Shown in pieces: positions 38,161-48,179 of a stretch of DNA of 64,000 nucleotides. Under the pieces are notes generated by a model, which saw only the letters and a program-made list of their open reading frames with translations, made no database searches and had not been told where the DNA came from. Positions within the stretch are counted from its first letter, which is position 1; each line of letters starts with the position of its first letter. The translations under genes and the position numbers were made by a program. The stretch is from the NCBI GenBank assembly GCA_963796225.1, contig CAWCLK010000030.1, forward strand, positions 71,721 through 135,720, given 5' to 3'. The DNA is from CAWCLK01 sp963796225. GTDB lineage: Bacteria > Actinomycetota > Nitriliruptoria > Nitriliruptorales > Nitriliruptoraceae.

Positions 38161-39336
38161 ATGCGGCTCGCCCCGACCCCGGAGCAGGAGGCCTTCCGCG
38201 AGGAGGTCCGCGACTACTTCACGTCCGTGTACACCCCGGACGTGGCCCGTCAGGTCGAACGCGACCCGGTCGACATCGGGGCCTACCGGGACCTCATGCG
38301 GCGCTTCGGCCAGGACGGCTGGCTCTGCCCCACGTGGCCGACCGACATCGGTGGACGCGGCCTCAGCCCGGTCGAGCAGTTCATCTTCTTCGACGAGACC
38401 CAGCGCCTGCGGGTCCCGATGCCGTTCCTGACCACGAACACCGTCGGCCCGACGATCGCCGCCTTCGGGTCCGACGAGCAGAAGGCGGACTACCTGCCGA
38501 GGATCGTCCGGGGCGAGGTCCTGTTCTCGATCGGCTACTCCGAACCCGGGGCGGGCACCGACCTCGCCTCCCTGACCACGCGAGCGGTCCGGGACGGGGA
38601 CGACTGGGTCATCACCGGCCAGAAGATGTGGACCTCGCTGGTCGACCGCGCCGATGCCGTGTGGCTGGCCTGCCGGACGGATCCCGATGCCCCGAAGCAC
38701 AAGGGCATCTCGATGATCATCGTGCCCACCGACAGCGACGGCTTCTCGTGGACGAAGGTGGACACGATCGGCGGCGGCCTGACGGCGGCGACCTACTACC
38801 AGGACGTGCGTGTCCCGGTCGCCAACACCGTCGGCGAGATCCACGGCGGCTGGCGCCTGATGACGGCCCAGCTCAACCACGAACGCATCGCCCTGGCGGC
38901 TGCCGGACCGGTCCAGCGGCGGTTCGAGGAGGTTCGCCGGTGGGCCCAGCAGACCAAGCTGGCCGACGGGCGGCGGGTCATCGACCAGGAGTGGGTCCAG
39001 CGCAAGCTGGCGGAGGTCCGGGCACGGCTCGAGGCCCTGCGCCTGCTCAACTGGAAGGTCGCGTGGGAGGCGTCGCAGGACCGCATCGACCCCAAGGACG
39101 CGTCCGCGATGAAGGTCTACGGGTCCGAGTCGGGGCTCGAGGTCTGGCGGCTGCTCATGGAGGTCGTCGGCCCGCTCGCCCCGCTGACCCCCGACGACGA
39201 CGGGGCGGTGCTGGCCGGCGAGCTCGAGGAGGAGATGCGCCGCGCGGTGATCGTCACCTTCGGGGGCGGGACCAACGAGATCCAGCGCGACATCATCGCC
39301 ACGATGGGCCTGGGCATGCCCCGGCCGCCGCGCTGA
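38161..39336 (+). CDS. Acyl-CoA dehydrogenase, large subunit (FadE26/ChsE4-like)
   Basis: 391 residues, intact. YSEPGAGTDLASLTTRAVRDGDDWVITGQKMWTS is the FAD/substrate signature, TYYQDVRVPVANTVGE the second, and TFGGGTNEIQRDIIATMGLGMP the C-terminal FAD contact. Its partner follows 10 bp downstream. In Mycobacterium the FadE26-FadE27 (ChsE4-ChsE5) pair oxidises the first steps of the cholesterol side chain and lies next to fdxD, as the ferredoxin at 36207 does here. It is the first gene of a train that continues through the ABC importer to 48728. Confidence 0.87.
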   Translation: MRLAPTPEQEAFREEVRDYFTSVYTPDVARQVERDPVDIGAYRDLMRRFGQDGWLCPTWPTDIGGRGLSPVEQFIFFDETQRLRVPMPFLTTNTVGPTIAAFGSDEQKADYLPRIVRGEVLFSIGYSEPGAGTDLASLTTRAVRDGDDWVITGQKMWTSLVDRADAVWLACRTDPDAPKHKGISMIIVPTDSDGFSWTKVDTIGGGLTAATYYQDVRVPVANTVGEIHGGWRLMTAQLNHERIALAAAGPVQRRFEEVRRWAQQTKLADGRRVIDQEWVQRKLAEVRARLEALRLLNWKVAWEASQDRIDPKDASAMKVYGSESGLEVWRLLMEVVGPLAPLTPDDDGAVLAGELEEEMRRAVIVTFGGGTNEIQRDIIATMGLGMPRPPR

Positions 39337-39346
39337 GGGGGACGAC

Positions 39347-40429
39347 GTGGACTTCGCACTGACCGAGGACCAGCAGGCCGTCGCCGACCTGGCCGACCGC
39401 GTGCTGGGCGAGCACGCCGACCCGGCGCGCCTGCGCACGCTGGAGGCGGCCGACGGCCACGACGACCAGGCGTGGCGGGCGCTGGTGGACACCGGACTGC
39501 TCGGGGTCGCCGTGCCCGAGGCCCACGGCGGGGCGGGCATCGGCTGGCTGGCCGCGCACCTGCTGTGCGAGGCCGCCGGACGCCACGTCGCGCACGTGCC
39601 GGTGGTCGAGCAGGTCACGGCCGCGACCCTGCTCGCGGCTGTCGGCGACCCGACCGAGCTGCTGCCCGGTGTCGTGGCCGGCGACGTCGTGGTCACCCTC
39701 GCGCTGCAGGACGTCGGCGCCAGCCCGTGGGACCCCGCCACCGTCCTCGACGGGACGGGCGACGAGGCACGCGTCACGGGCGCCAAGGTGGTCGTGCCAT
39801 GGGGGACACGTGCGATCCACCTGCTCGTCAGCGCCACGCCCCGTGGTGGCGGGGCGCCCCGCGTCGCCGTGGTGGCCGCGGCCGATGCGACCATCCGCCC
39901 GCACCACCTGTCCTCCGACGTGCCCCATGCCGCGGTCGACCTCGACGACGCCCCGGCCGTGGTCGTCGGGGACGACACGACGCTGCCGTGGCTGTTGGAC
40001 CTCGCCGTCAGCGCGCTGGCCAGCCACCAGGCGGGGATGCTGGCCGCGGCCGTCGACCTCGCGGCCTCCTACACGACGCAGCGCGAGCAGTTCGGTCGCC
40101 CGATCGCGACCTTCCAGGCCGTGTCGCAGCGCGTGGCCAGCGCGTTCGTGGACGCCGAGTGCGCGCGCCTGGCCGCCCTGCAGGCCGCCTGGCGGCTGCA
40201 CGAGGGCCTGCCCGCCACCGACGAGGTCGCCATCGCCAAGTGGTGGGCGGCCGAGGCCGGCCACCGGGTCCTGCACGCCGCCCAGCACGTCCACGGCGGG
40301 GTCGGTGTCGACCGCGAGTACCCATTGCACCGCTACCTGCTGCGCACCAAGCAGGTCGAGTTCGCGCTGGGATCGGCCGCCGACCAGCTGGGCCGGCTCG
40401 GGGCGTCCCTGGCCGCCGACCCGGCCTGA
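39347..40429 (+). CDS. Acyl-CoA dehydrogenase, small subunit (FadE27/ChsE5-like)
   Basis: 360 residues, intact. The N-domain is normal (FALTEDQQAVADLADRVLG). The middle domain lacks the canonical FAD-binding loop of the large subunit, and the C-domain has YTTQREQFGRPIATFQAVSQRVASAF and HVHGGVGVDREYPLHRYLLRTKQVE. This division of labour fits the beta-type subunit of an alpha2-beta2 dehydrogenase, where one complete FAD site per heterodimer is made by two unlike chains. GTG 39347 is preceded by GGGG. The stop lies in the first unit of a tandem repeat. Confidence 0.85.
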   Translation: MDFALTEDQQAVADLADRVLGEHADPARLRTLEAADGHDDQAWRALVDTGLLGVAVPEAHGGAGIGWLAAHLLCEAAGRHVAHVPVVEQVTAATLLAAVGDPTELLPGVVAGDVVVTLALQDVGASPWDPATVLDGTGDEARVTGAKVVVPWGTRAIHLLVSATPRGGGAPRVAVVAAADATIRPHHLSSDVPHAAVDLDDAPAVVVGDDTTLPWLLDLAVSALASHQAGMLAAAVDLAASYTTQREQFGRPIATFQAVSQRVASAFVDAECARLAALQAAWRLHEGLPATDEVAIAKWWAAEAGHRVLHAAQHVHGGVGVDREYPLHRYLLRTKQVEFALGSAADQLGRLGASLAADPA

Positions 40430-40480
40430 TCCCGCCCGCCAACCTGATCCCGCCCGCCCAACCTGATCCCGCCCGCCCAA
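40425..40480 (+). repeat. Tandem repeat, three units of CCTGATCCCGCCCGCCCAA
   Basis: Units at 40425-40442 (18 bp, one C short), 40443-40461 and 40462-40480. The first unit includes the stop codon of the dehydrogenase and the last abuts GGAGCG, the ribosome site of the SDR gene. Probably slippage-generated spacer. Confidence 0.9.
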
Positions 40481-40489
40481 GGAGCGCAC

Positions 40490-41418
40490 ATGACCATCGA
40501 CCTCGACGGACGCGTCGCCATCGTGACCGGCGCGGGGCGCGGGCTCGGGCGTGCCGAGGCCATCGACCTCGCCGCCCACGGGGCGCGTGTCGTCGTCAAC
40601 GACCTCGGCGCCACCCTCGACGGCCAGGCCACCGGCGACAGCGCCGGGCAGGAGGTCGCGGCCGAGATCCGCGCCCAGGGCGGCGACGCCGTCGTGCACC
40701 ACGGCGACGTCGCCGACTGGGACGACGCCGCGGCGCTCGTCGACGCAGGCCGTGCGCGACTTCGGCGGGCTCGACGTCCTGGTCAACAACGCGGGCATCA
40801 TCCGCGACCGCATGATCTTCGCGATGTCCGAGGAGGACTTCGACGCGGTGGTGCGGGTGCACCTCAAGGGCCACTTCTGCATGTTGCGGCACGCGACCGC
40901 GTGGTGGCGCGAGCAGTCGAAGGCGACCGGGGGCGCCGGTGTACGCGCGGGCGATCAACACCACGTCCGAAGCCGCGCTGCTCGGCTCGCCGGGCCAGCC
41001 CAACTACGCCGCGGCGAAGTCGGGCATCATCGCGCTCACGCAGTCGACGGCGTTCGGGTGCGCCAAGTACGGCGTGCGAGCCAACGCGATCGCCCCGCGC
41101 GCCCGGACGCGCATGACCGAGGGCGTGTTCGGCGAGGCGGACGGCCCGGCCGACCCGCTCGCGCCCGAGCACGTGGCGCCCCTGGTGACGTGGCTGGCCT
41201 CACCGGCAGCCGAACGGGTCACCGGCCAGGTCTTCGTGGCCTACGGCGGCTTCGTCGGCCTGATGGGGGGTCCACCGTTGCGCCACCGGGTCGACGCGCC
41301 CACGGGGCACTGGGACCCGGAGGACCTCGGCAAGGCCCTGGACGAGGAACTTGGGGGCTCGGGGGCGAAACTCACGTACATGGCGGCCGACCTGATGCAG
41401 GTGGACGCCGCCGACTGA
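40490..41418 (+). CDS. SDR dehydrogenase, Hsd4A/Hsd4B (MFE-2 type), two +1 frame breaks
   Basis: About 308 residues. VAIVTGAGRGLGRAEAIDLAAHGARVVVNDLG is the cofactor site typical of peroxisomal-type hydroxyacyl-CoA dehydrogenases, DVLVNNAGIIRDRMIFAMSEEDFDAVVRVHLKGHF the conserved middle, and PNYAAAKSGIIALTQS has the Tyr and Lys. Breaks at about 40748 (GACGCAGG for GACCAGG) and 40932 (five G for four) both add one base. The likely role is oxidation of the 22-hydroxy side-chain acyl-CoA and 17-beta-hydroxysteroid, as for mycobacterial Hsd4A/Rv3502c. It lies 60 bp after the dehydrogenase pair. Confidence 0.82.
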
Positions 41419-41548
41419 CACGAACGGACCGCACGGGCCTGACGGCCTGCGCGGAGCGCACACGGACACCGCTGACCGGGCCGAGGGAGTGGCCCCGAGG
41501 CGGCGGTGGCGTCACCGACCACCACGGTCGTCGTTGCCACCATCGAGG

Positions 41549-41566
41549 TCCCCACGGACGTGGGGA
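41549..41566 (+). promoter_or_regulatory. Hairpin upstream of the binding-protein gene
   Basis: TCCCCAC-GGAC-GTGGGGA, 7-bp arms and a 4-base loop, in the 185-bp gap before ATG 41604. No T-run follows, so it is not a classical terminator; it may stabilise or pause the transcript. Nothing else was recognised in 41419-41603. Confidence 0.4.
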
Positions 41567-41603
41567 ACCGCATGACGCACCCCCCGGGCGGGAAGGGCTG
41601 CAC

Positions 41604-43148
41604 ATGACGTCGAGCATGCGAGGCATGGCAACGCTCGCCGTGGTCGCACTGTTGGCCACGGCGTGCGGCTCGCGCCTGTCCGAGGACGAGGTCGCGCTGT
41701 ACGCCGGTGGCGCCGCGGCCGGCGACGGCACCGTGGCCGGGTCGGTGACCCAGCAGCTCGAGGGGGCCGACGACCCCGTCACCGGGGCCACCGACCAGGG
41801 ACCCGCCGAGGCCGCCACGGGCAGCACCGGGGGGACCGGTACCGCCGTCTGGCACCGGCACGACGTCCACGACCGGCTCGACGGGGGGCGGGGCCGCCGA
41901 CGCACAGGCCGGCGACACCGACGGCGCCGCGGACGACGGTGGGGGCCAGCGGCCGCCACCGAGCAGGGGGGAGCACGTACCGACACGCGTGCCGCCCCGG
42001 CCGGGGGCAACGGCGGGGCGACCGACGTCGGCGTCACGGCGGACTCGATCACGATCTTCAACGTCGCCGACCTCACGGGCGCGGTCCCGGGCCTGTTCCA
42101 GGACGCCAAGGAGGCCACGCAGGCCTACGTCGCCTACTTCGCCGCCACCGAGGGCACCGTCTACGGGCGCTCCCTGAAGTTCGTGTCACGCGACACCCAG
42201 CTGTCCAGCAACGGCAATCGGGCCGCCTACCTCGACGCCTGCGACCAGGCCTTCGCGGCGGTCGGGTCCATGTCGGCCTTCGAGGAGGGCGCGGTCGAGC
42301 CCATCGAGGGCTGTGGGATCCCCGACCTGCGCAACATCCGCACCAGCAAGGCGCTGCAGGGGTCGCGCTTCTCCTTCGGCGCCGACGCGCTGCGGACCGG
42401 CGAGGTGCCGCTGAGCGAGTGGTCGTACTACAAGGAGACGTTCCCCGACGCGATCACCAACGCGGGGTACGTCTACCTCGAGAACCAGACCACGACCTAC
42501 GGCACCACCCAGAACCGGCAGGCCACCGAGAAGATCGGGTACCGCTGGAACGCCAACATCCCCGTGGCCGTGGCCGAGACCAACTACGCGCGGGTCGTCA
42601 ACGAGCTCAAGTCCAAGGACATCCAGCTCGTCGCCTTCCAGGGCGCCTACCAGCAGGCGGCCCGGCTGGCCAGCGCCATGGCGCAGCAGGACTACGCACC
42701 GAAGGTCTTCGCGCTCCAGGCCAACAACTACACGCCGGACCTCATCGAGACCTGTGGGCAGGCCTGCGAGGACTTCGTGTCCGTCTCCCAGACCGGGGCA
42801 CTGCTCGAGGAGATGGACGGCAACCCCGAGCTGCAGACCTACGCCGAGTGGCTGGCCCGGGTGAACCCGCGGGCGCGCCCCACCGGGCTCGGCATGTACT
42901 CGTGGTCGGCGGCGAAGCTGTTCGTCCAGGCGCTGAAGGAGATCGGCCCGGAACTGACCCGTGCGAAGCTGCTGGAGTACCTCGGGACCGTCACGGACTA
43001 CGAGGGGGGCGGGCTGATCCCGCCGCAGGACGTGGCCAGCCAACAGCCCACCGACTGCATCATCATCCTGGACATCGATGGGGGCCAGTTCGTTCGCGTC
43101 GAACCCGGCGACGGCTACCGCTGCCGCCCCGCCCCGGGGAAGATCTGA
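41604..43148 (+). CDS. ABC transporter substrate-binding lipoprotein, branched-chain amino acid (LivK) type
   Basis: About 514 residues. The signal MTSSMRGMATLAVVALLATAC gives a lipobox, followed by an unusually long tether of about 130 residues rich in Thr/Gly/Ala. The tether reads out of frame between about 41853 and 41945 and then returns, so compensating errors are likely. The binding domain starts DVGVTADSITIFNVADLTGAVPG and has the two-lobed periplasmic-binding-protein type I pattern (RSLKFVSRDTQ, VAFQGAYQQAARLASAMAQQDYAPKVF). Its ligand is not readable. Because it lies in one operon with side-chain dehydrogenases, a sterol, bile-acid or side-chain acid ligand is inferred rather than an amino acid. 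GGAAGGG precedes the start. Confidence 0.83.
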   Translation: MTSSMRGMATLAVVALLATACGSRLSEDEVALYAGGAAAGDGTVAGSVTQQLEGADDPVTGATDQGPAEAATGSTGGTGTAVWHRHDVHDRLDGGRGRRRTGRRHRRRRGRRWGPAAATEQGGARTDTRAAPAGGNGGATDVGVTADSITIFNVADLTGAVPGLFQDAKEATQAYVAYFAATEGTVYGRSLKFVSRDTQLSSNGNRAAYLDACDQAFAAVGSMSAFEEGAVEPIEGCGIPDLRNIRTSKALQGSRFSFGADALRTGEVPLSEWSYYKETFPDAITNAGYVYLENQTTTYGTTQNRQATEKIGYRWNANIPVAVAETNYARVVNELKSKDIQLVAFQGAYQQAARLASAMAQQDYAPKVFALQANNYTPDLIETCGQACEDFVSVSQTGALLEEMDGNPELQTYAEWLARVNPRARPTGLGMYSWSAAKLFVQALKEIGPELTRAKLLEYLGTVTDYEGGGLIPPQDVASQQPTDCIIILDIDGGQFVRVEPGDGYRCRPAPGKI

Positions 43149-43170
43149 TCATGGCGAAGGGGTCCAGCTG

Positions 43171-45161
43171 ATGGGTGCGCTCGGAGACCTGCTGTCCAAC
43201 CTGTTCACGTTCACCGTGCTCGGGCTGATCACGGCCGCGGCGTACGCGATCGCGTCGTCCGGCCTCGTGATCACCTACGCCACCTCGAACGTGTTCAACA
43301 TGGCGCACGGTGCCGTGGGCATGGTCAGCGCGTTCCTGTTCTGGCAGCTGGTGGTGCCGTGGGGCCTCCCGATGGCGCTGTCGGCCGTGCTCGTCGTGCT
43401 GGTGTTCGCGCCGCTGTTCGGGGCACTGCTCGAACGCACGATGATGCGCCACCTCACCGACGCCTCCGTGACCGTCTCGCTGACCGTGACGGTCGGGCTG
43501 TTCGTGCTCCTGCTGGGGACGGCCCAGACCGTGTGGCCCGGCGGTGTCGCGCGCGACGTGCCGCCGTTCTTCGCCGGCCACAACGTCGGGCTGGGCGGCA
43601 TCAACATCGCCTACCACGACCTGCTGACGCTGTTCCTGGCCGGGCTGGTCGCCGGTGGCCTGTACCTGCTGCTGAACCGGACCCGCACCGGCACGGGCAT
43701 GCGTGCCATCGTCGACAACCGCGAGCTGCTGGCGCTGCACGGGGCACGGCCCCAACGACTGGGCATGCTCTCGTGGGCCATCGGCTCGAGCCTCGCCGCG
43801 CTCGCCGGCGTGATGCTGGCCTCCAAGATCGGGTTCCAGTACGTCACCCTGACGCTGGTCGTGATCAACGCCTTCGCCGCCGCGATGGTCGGCCGGCTCA
43901 AGTCGCTGCCGCGGACCTTCGTCGGCGCCATCCTGCTGGGGGTCGTCATCGAGTGGTCGATCGGGCTCGGCTCGACCTACCTGCCCGAGGGCCTGCAGGA
44001 CAACGACATCTACAAGGGCGTGCTCGCGTCCCTGGCCACGATCTTCCTGTTCGCCGCCATGCTGGCCCTGCCGCAGGAGAAGCTGCGCGTCGGCCGGGTG
44101 GAGGGCGCCAGCCTGGTGCGCCTGCCCTCGCGGGCACGGACCCTGATCTCGGGCGCCGGCCTCATCGCCGCGGTCGCCATCGCCACCCAGTTCCTCGGCG
44201 CCGGGACGACCTCGTCCCTGTCCCGCGGGCCTCGGGCTGGCCTGCATCATGTTGTCGCTGGTCCTGCTGGCCGGGTACGGCGGGGACATGTCCCTGGCGC
44301 AGCTGACCTTCGCCGGGTTCGGGGCGCTGACCGTGGTCAAGTGGGGCGCCTTCGTGTTCCAGGGCCAGGTCAGCATCTTCGCCATCCTCGCGGCCGGGCT
44401 GGTCGCCGGTGCGGTCGGCGCGCTGGTCGCCCTGCCCGCGCTGCGGCTGCGCGGCCTGTACCTCGGGCTCGGGACCCTCGCGTTCGCCGTGGCCATGGAC
44501 GAGATCGTGTTCAAGAAGCCGCTGCTGGGGTTCCAGCTCGGTGGCGGGGCGACGATCACCCGTCCGTCGATGTTCGAATCCGAGGCGGGCGCCGCCGTCT
44601 ACGTGGCCATCGGCTTCGTCGTCCTGGCCGTGCTCGTGCTCGAGCTGCGCCGCAGCCGCTTCGGCCGCCTGCTGCTGGCCAGCCGCGACAGCCCCGCCGC
44701 GCTGAGCACCCTGGGGCAGTCGATCACCCGCACCCGGGTGGCCACGTTCGCGATCGCCGCGGCGATCGCAGGCATGGGCGGCGTCCTGCTCGCCAACGCG
44801 CAGGTCGCGGTCGGCGACGCGGACTTCTACTTCTTCCAGAACCTGCCGCTGCTGCTGCTCGTCGTGGTCGGGCGGGATCACCTCGGTGACCGGCGCGCTG
44901 CTCGGGGGCCTGTTCCTCGGGCTGTCGCCGACGATCACCGACCTGTTCCCGACCATCGGCGGGCTGCTCAACCTCATGATCGGCGTCGCGGCCGTGCTGC
45001 TGGGGCGCAACCCCAACGGGCTGGCCGGGGCGATGTTCGAGGCGGGGCGCCAGGTGCTCGGCCGCGGGGAGTCCGAGGACGCTCCCGCCGAGCAGCGGCA
45101 GGTCGCCATCGGCGACGAGGACGAGGACTTCGAGGAGGTGACGGTCGTTGGCGCTTCTTGA
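43171..45161 (+). CDS. Fused LivH-LivM ABC permease, two +1 frame breaks
   Basis: About 662 residues. Residues 1 to about 300 are LivH-like (ASSGLVITYATSNVFNMAHGAVGM, ALLERTMMRHL, the cytoplasmic loop MRAIVDNRELLALHGARPQRL). After a short basic linker (EGASLVRLPSRART) follows a LivM-like half (LVLLAGYGGDMSLAQLTFAGFGALTVVKWGA, ALPALRLRGLYLGLGTLAFA, LLASRDSPAALSTLGQSITRTRVATF). No stop or start separates the halves. Breaks are at about 44236 (CGCGGGCCTC) and 44873 (GTCGGGCGGGATCAC), each an extra G. The two halves supply both permease subunits of the importer from one polypeptide. ATG 43171 follows AAGGGG. Confidence 0.82.
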
Positions 45162-45897
45162 GACTCACGACGTCCTGATGCAGTTCGGCGGCATCACCGC
45201 CGTCGACCATGCCTCCCTGTCGGTCGAGGAGGGCCGGATCCACGGCCTGATCGGCCCGAACGGGGCGGGCAAGACCACCACGTTCAACATCATCTCCGGC
45301 CTGCAGGAACCCACCTCCGGCGTGGTGACCTTCGACGGCGAGGACGTCACCCGCGAGACCGTGCACCAGCGGGCCCGCCGGGGCATCGCCCGCACGTTCC
45401 AGCGCCTCGAGGTGTTCGGCTCGCTGACCGTGCGCGACAACATCCAGACCGCGGTCGAGATCCACCGGTCCTGGTCCGGCGTCCGCGACCACGGGGTCCG
45501 CGAGCAGACCGAGGAGCTGATCGACCTCGTCGGCATCCGCGGCTTCGCCGACCAGCGGGCCGACGCGATCCCCACCGGCGTCGCCCGCCTGACCGAGCTC
45601 GGCCGCGCGCTCGCCATCCGGCCGCGCGTGCTCCTGCTCGACGAGCCCTCCTCGGGGCTGAACGAGGAGGAGACCCTCGAGTTCGGCCACCTGCTGACAC
45701 GCCTGGCGACCCAGGGGATGGCGATCCTCATGGTCGAGCACGACGTCGACCTCGTCATGCGCGTCTGCTCGTGGATCGACGTGCTCGACTTCGGGGCGGT
45801 CATCGCCTCGGGCGACCCGGCGATGATCCGCGACAACCCGGACGTCCAGGCCGCCTACCTCGGCAGCGCGGAACCCACCGCGGAGGTGCCGGCATGA
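45148..45897 (+). CDS. ABC transporter ATP-binding protein, LivG type
   Basis: 249 residues. Walker A is GLIGPNGAGKTT, the Q-loop follows in RTFQRLEVFGSLTVRDN, Walker B is RVLLLDEPSSGLNEEE and the H-loop MVEHDVDLVMRVC. The signature motif is degenerate, IPTGVARLTELGRAL rather than LSGGQ, which is common in LivG, so the partner LivF supplies the canonical one. The TTG start overlaps the permease stop and its own stop overlaps livF. It energises import by the fused permease. Confidence 0.88.
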   Translation: MALLETHDVLMQFGGITAVDHASLSVEEGRIHGLIGPNGAGKTTTFNIISGLQEPTSGVVTFDGEDVTRETVHQRARRGIARTFQRLEVFGSLTVRDNIQTAVEIHRSWSGVRDHGVREQTEELIDLVGIRGFADQRADAIPTGVARLTELGRALAIRPRVLLLDEPSSGLNEEETLEFGHLLTRLATQGMAILMVEHDVDLVMRVCSWIDVLDFGAVIASGDPAMIRDNPDVQAAYLGSAEPTAEVPA

Positions 45898-46608
45898 GCA
45901 CGCCCATCCTCGAGCTCGACGACGTCCACGCCGCCTACGGGCGCATCGAGGTGCTGCGGGGCGTGTCCTTCACCGTCCCGCGCGGGTCGGTCGTGGCCCT
46001 GCTCGGCCCCAACGGGGCGGGCAAGACGACCACGCTCAAGCTGGCCTCGGGGCAGATGGCCCCGACGGCGGGGACGGTTCGCGTCGCCGGTGTCCCGCTG
46101 GCGAGCACCGTCACCCCGGACGAGCTGGTCCGGATCGGCATGTGCACCGTCCCCGAGGGCCGCGGGATCTTCCCGAACCTGACCGTCGAGGAGAACCTGC
46201 GCCTGGCGGCCTATGCGGGCTCGGTGCCCGAGGCGACAGATCCGCGAGCGGGCCTACGAACGGTTCCCGCGGCTCGGCGAACGCCGGACCCAGCTGGCCG
46301 GCAAGATGTCCGGTGGCGAGCAGCAGATGCTGGCCATGTCCCGGTCCCTGGCGACCGACCCGGCCCTGCTGCTGCTCGACGAGCTGTCGATGGGCCTGGC
46401 CCCGCTGATCGTGGAGGAGCTGTACGGCATCGTTCGCCAGCTGGCCGAGGAGGGGATCTCCATCCTCGTCATCGAGCAGTTCGCGCGCACGGCGCTGGCG
46501 GTCGCCGACTACGGCGTCGTCATGGTGAACGGGCGCGTCACGGCCATGGGAGAACCCGCGGACCTCGCGGGGGACATCGAGGCCGCCTACCTGGGAGGAG
46601 CCGCATGA
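45894..46608 (+). CDS. ABC transporter ATP-binding protein, LivF type, one +1 frame break
   Basis: About 237 residues. Walker A is ALLGPNGAGKTTTLKL, the LivF-specific segment is GMCTVPEGRGIFPNLTVEENLRL, the signature is KMSGGEQQMLAMSRSL, Walker B is ALLLLDELSMGLAP and the H-loop VIEQFARTAL. The frame breaks near 46241, between VPEA and QIRERAYERFPRLGERR. It overlaps both livG and the following secreted-protein gene by 4 bases. Confidence 0.86.
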
Positions 46609-48178
46609 GGACCCCGAGGACCACCACCCTGCGCCGTGGCATGGCCGTGCTCATGGCCGCCTCCGGCGCTGCCCTGCTCGTCGCCTCGCCGGTGCTCGCC
46701 CAGGGCGACGCGGTGCGCACCGACACGGACCTGTTCGGCTACGACCTCGAGGCCGAGGCCTCGCCGGTCTCCGTGCGGTTCTTCGAGGACTTCATCCCCA
46801 TCCCGACCGACCCGGGCGAGCCTCAGTTCGAGATCACCGGCTCCTACACCGGCGCCAAGCTCGGCACCGGGCCCAACGGCCGTGCCGTGGCATCGTCGAT
46901 CTGGCCCGGGGCGGCCGTCGGCGACGGGTTCGGCACGCTCGCCGGCGACGAGAGCCAGACCTACCCGGTCCGGGCCGCGGCCCGCTACCCGGGGCGGGGC
47001 GAGGACAGCTGGAGCCAGCAGACCACCATCGACGGCACCGGGGCCGGCATGTTCGCCGAGGCCCGCGGGCTCGACGTCACCGCCCGGTCCGAGGGCGGCG
47101 GGGTCCCGGCCGACGCGGCGGCGCTGCTCGACTTCGGCCAGGTCCGCTCCGAATCCACCTCCACGGTCCGTGACGGCAAGGCCCTGGCACGCAGCGTGGC
47201 GACCATCAGCGACGTGAAGCTGCTGGAGGGGATCATCGTCCTCGACAGCGTCAGCACCGAGCTCGGGGCCAGCTCCGACGGGAACACCGCCTCCACCAGT
47301 GGGCACACCACGGTCGGGCGGGATCACCGTGCTCGGGCCGCCCGGTCCGCCTCACCGACGAGGGGGCCGTGATCGTCCCGCCGTCCGACGACGAGGAGGG
47401 CGACGGCGACGGCGAGGGGTCCGACACCCCGCTGCAGCCGGTCCAGGACCTGCTCGGTCCGGTGAACCAGGCCATCCAGCAGCTCACCGACGACCTCGTG
47501 GCGGACGGCCTCGAGGACGTGCTCGGCATCCGGATCGAGGCACTGGACCACCGCGAGGAGATCGACGCCACCGTCGGCGAGCGAACGGCGGAGGGCGTGC
47601 GCATCACCATCGACCTGCGCGTCCTGCGGGGGTACCTCGACCCGCTGCTGGACGTGGTCCCGGTCGGCGACCTGCTGGGTGCCATCCCCGAGGACGATGG
47701 CGGTGGCGTGCAGCAGGTCAAGGGCCTGGTGTTCGAGCTGCTCGGCCTCGCACCGAAGATGGAGTACGTCGTCGGCAGCGGCTTCGTGGCCGCCTCGGCG
47801 TCGCCTGCCTTCGAGATGCCGGAGCTCCCGGCGCTGCCGCCTCCACCCCCGCCGCCGGTGGCCTCCGGCACGGCCGGCGGGACCTCGTTGCCGTCGTCAG
47901 GTGTGGCCCTGCCGCCACCCACGTCGGCCGGCACGACCGACGTGCCCGCGGCCAGCGTGGCGCCGCCGTCGGCCGAGTCGCCCTCCGTCGCTGCCCCGGT
48001 CCCGGCCAGCGACCCGATCGAGCCCTTCGGGGGTGTCCCGGCGGCTGCCGTGGGGATCTCCCTGCTGCTCGGCGCCGTCCCCACCTTCGGGATGCGGTCG
48101 GTGCGTGACGCGGCCGTCGGGCTGTCGGCCAGTACAGACGTTCCCCATCAGCTTCCCGACCTCCGCGGAGGTGCCTGA
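46605..48178 (+). CDS. Large secreted protein, choice-of-anchor-type, two +1 frame breaks
   Basis: About 523 residues. A cleavable signal (LRRGMAVLMAASGAALLVASPVLAQ) is followed by a beta-rich domain of about 290 residues without recognisable catalytic motif. Next come an acidic patch, a helical region (LLGPVNQAIQQLTDDLVADGLEDVLGI), a Pro/Ala/Ser-rich stalk, and a final hydrophobic segment VPAAAVGISLLLGAVPTFGM. The layout recalls actinobacterial 'choice-of-anchor P' surface proteins. Breaks at about 47322 and 47343 are extra Gs; the first has the same 15-base context as the break at 44873. Overlap with livF by ATGA suggests a surface or periplasmic accessory of the importer. Confidence 0.7.
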
Positions 48179-48179
48179 C

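Noticed and set aside
43151..43171. Six-codon open frame just before the permease (ATGGCGAAGGGG...)
   Set aside because: The AAGGGG is best explained as the ribosome-binding site of the permease; a leader peptide has no further support.
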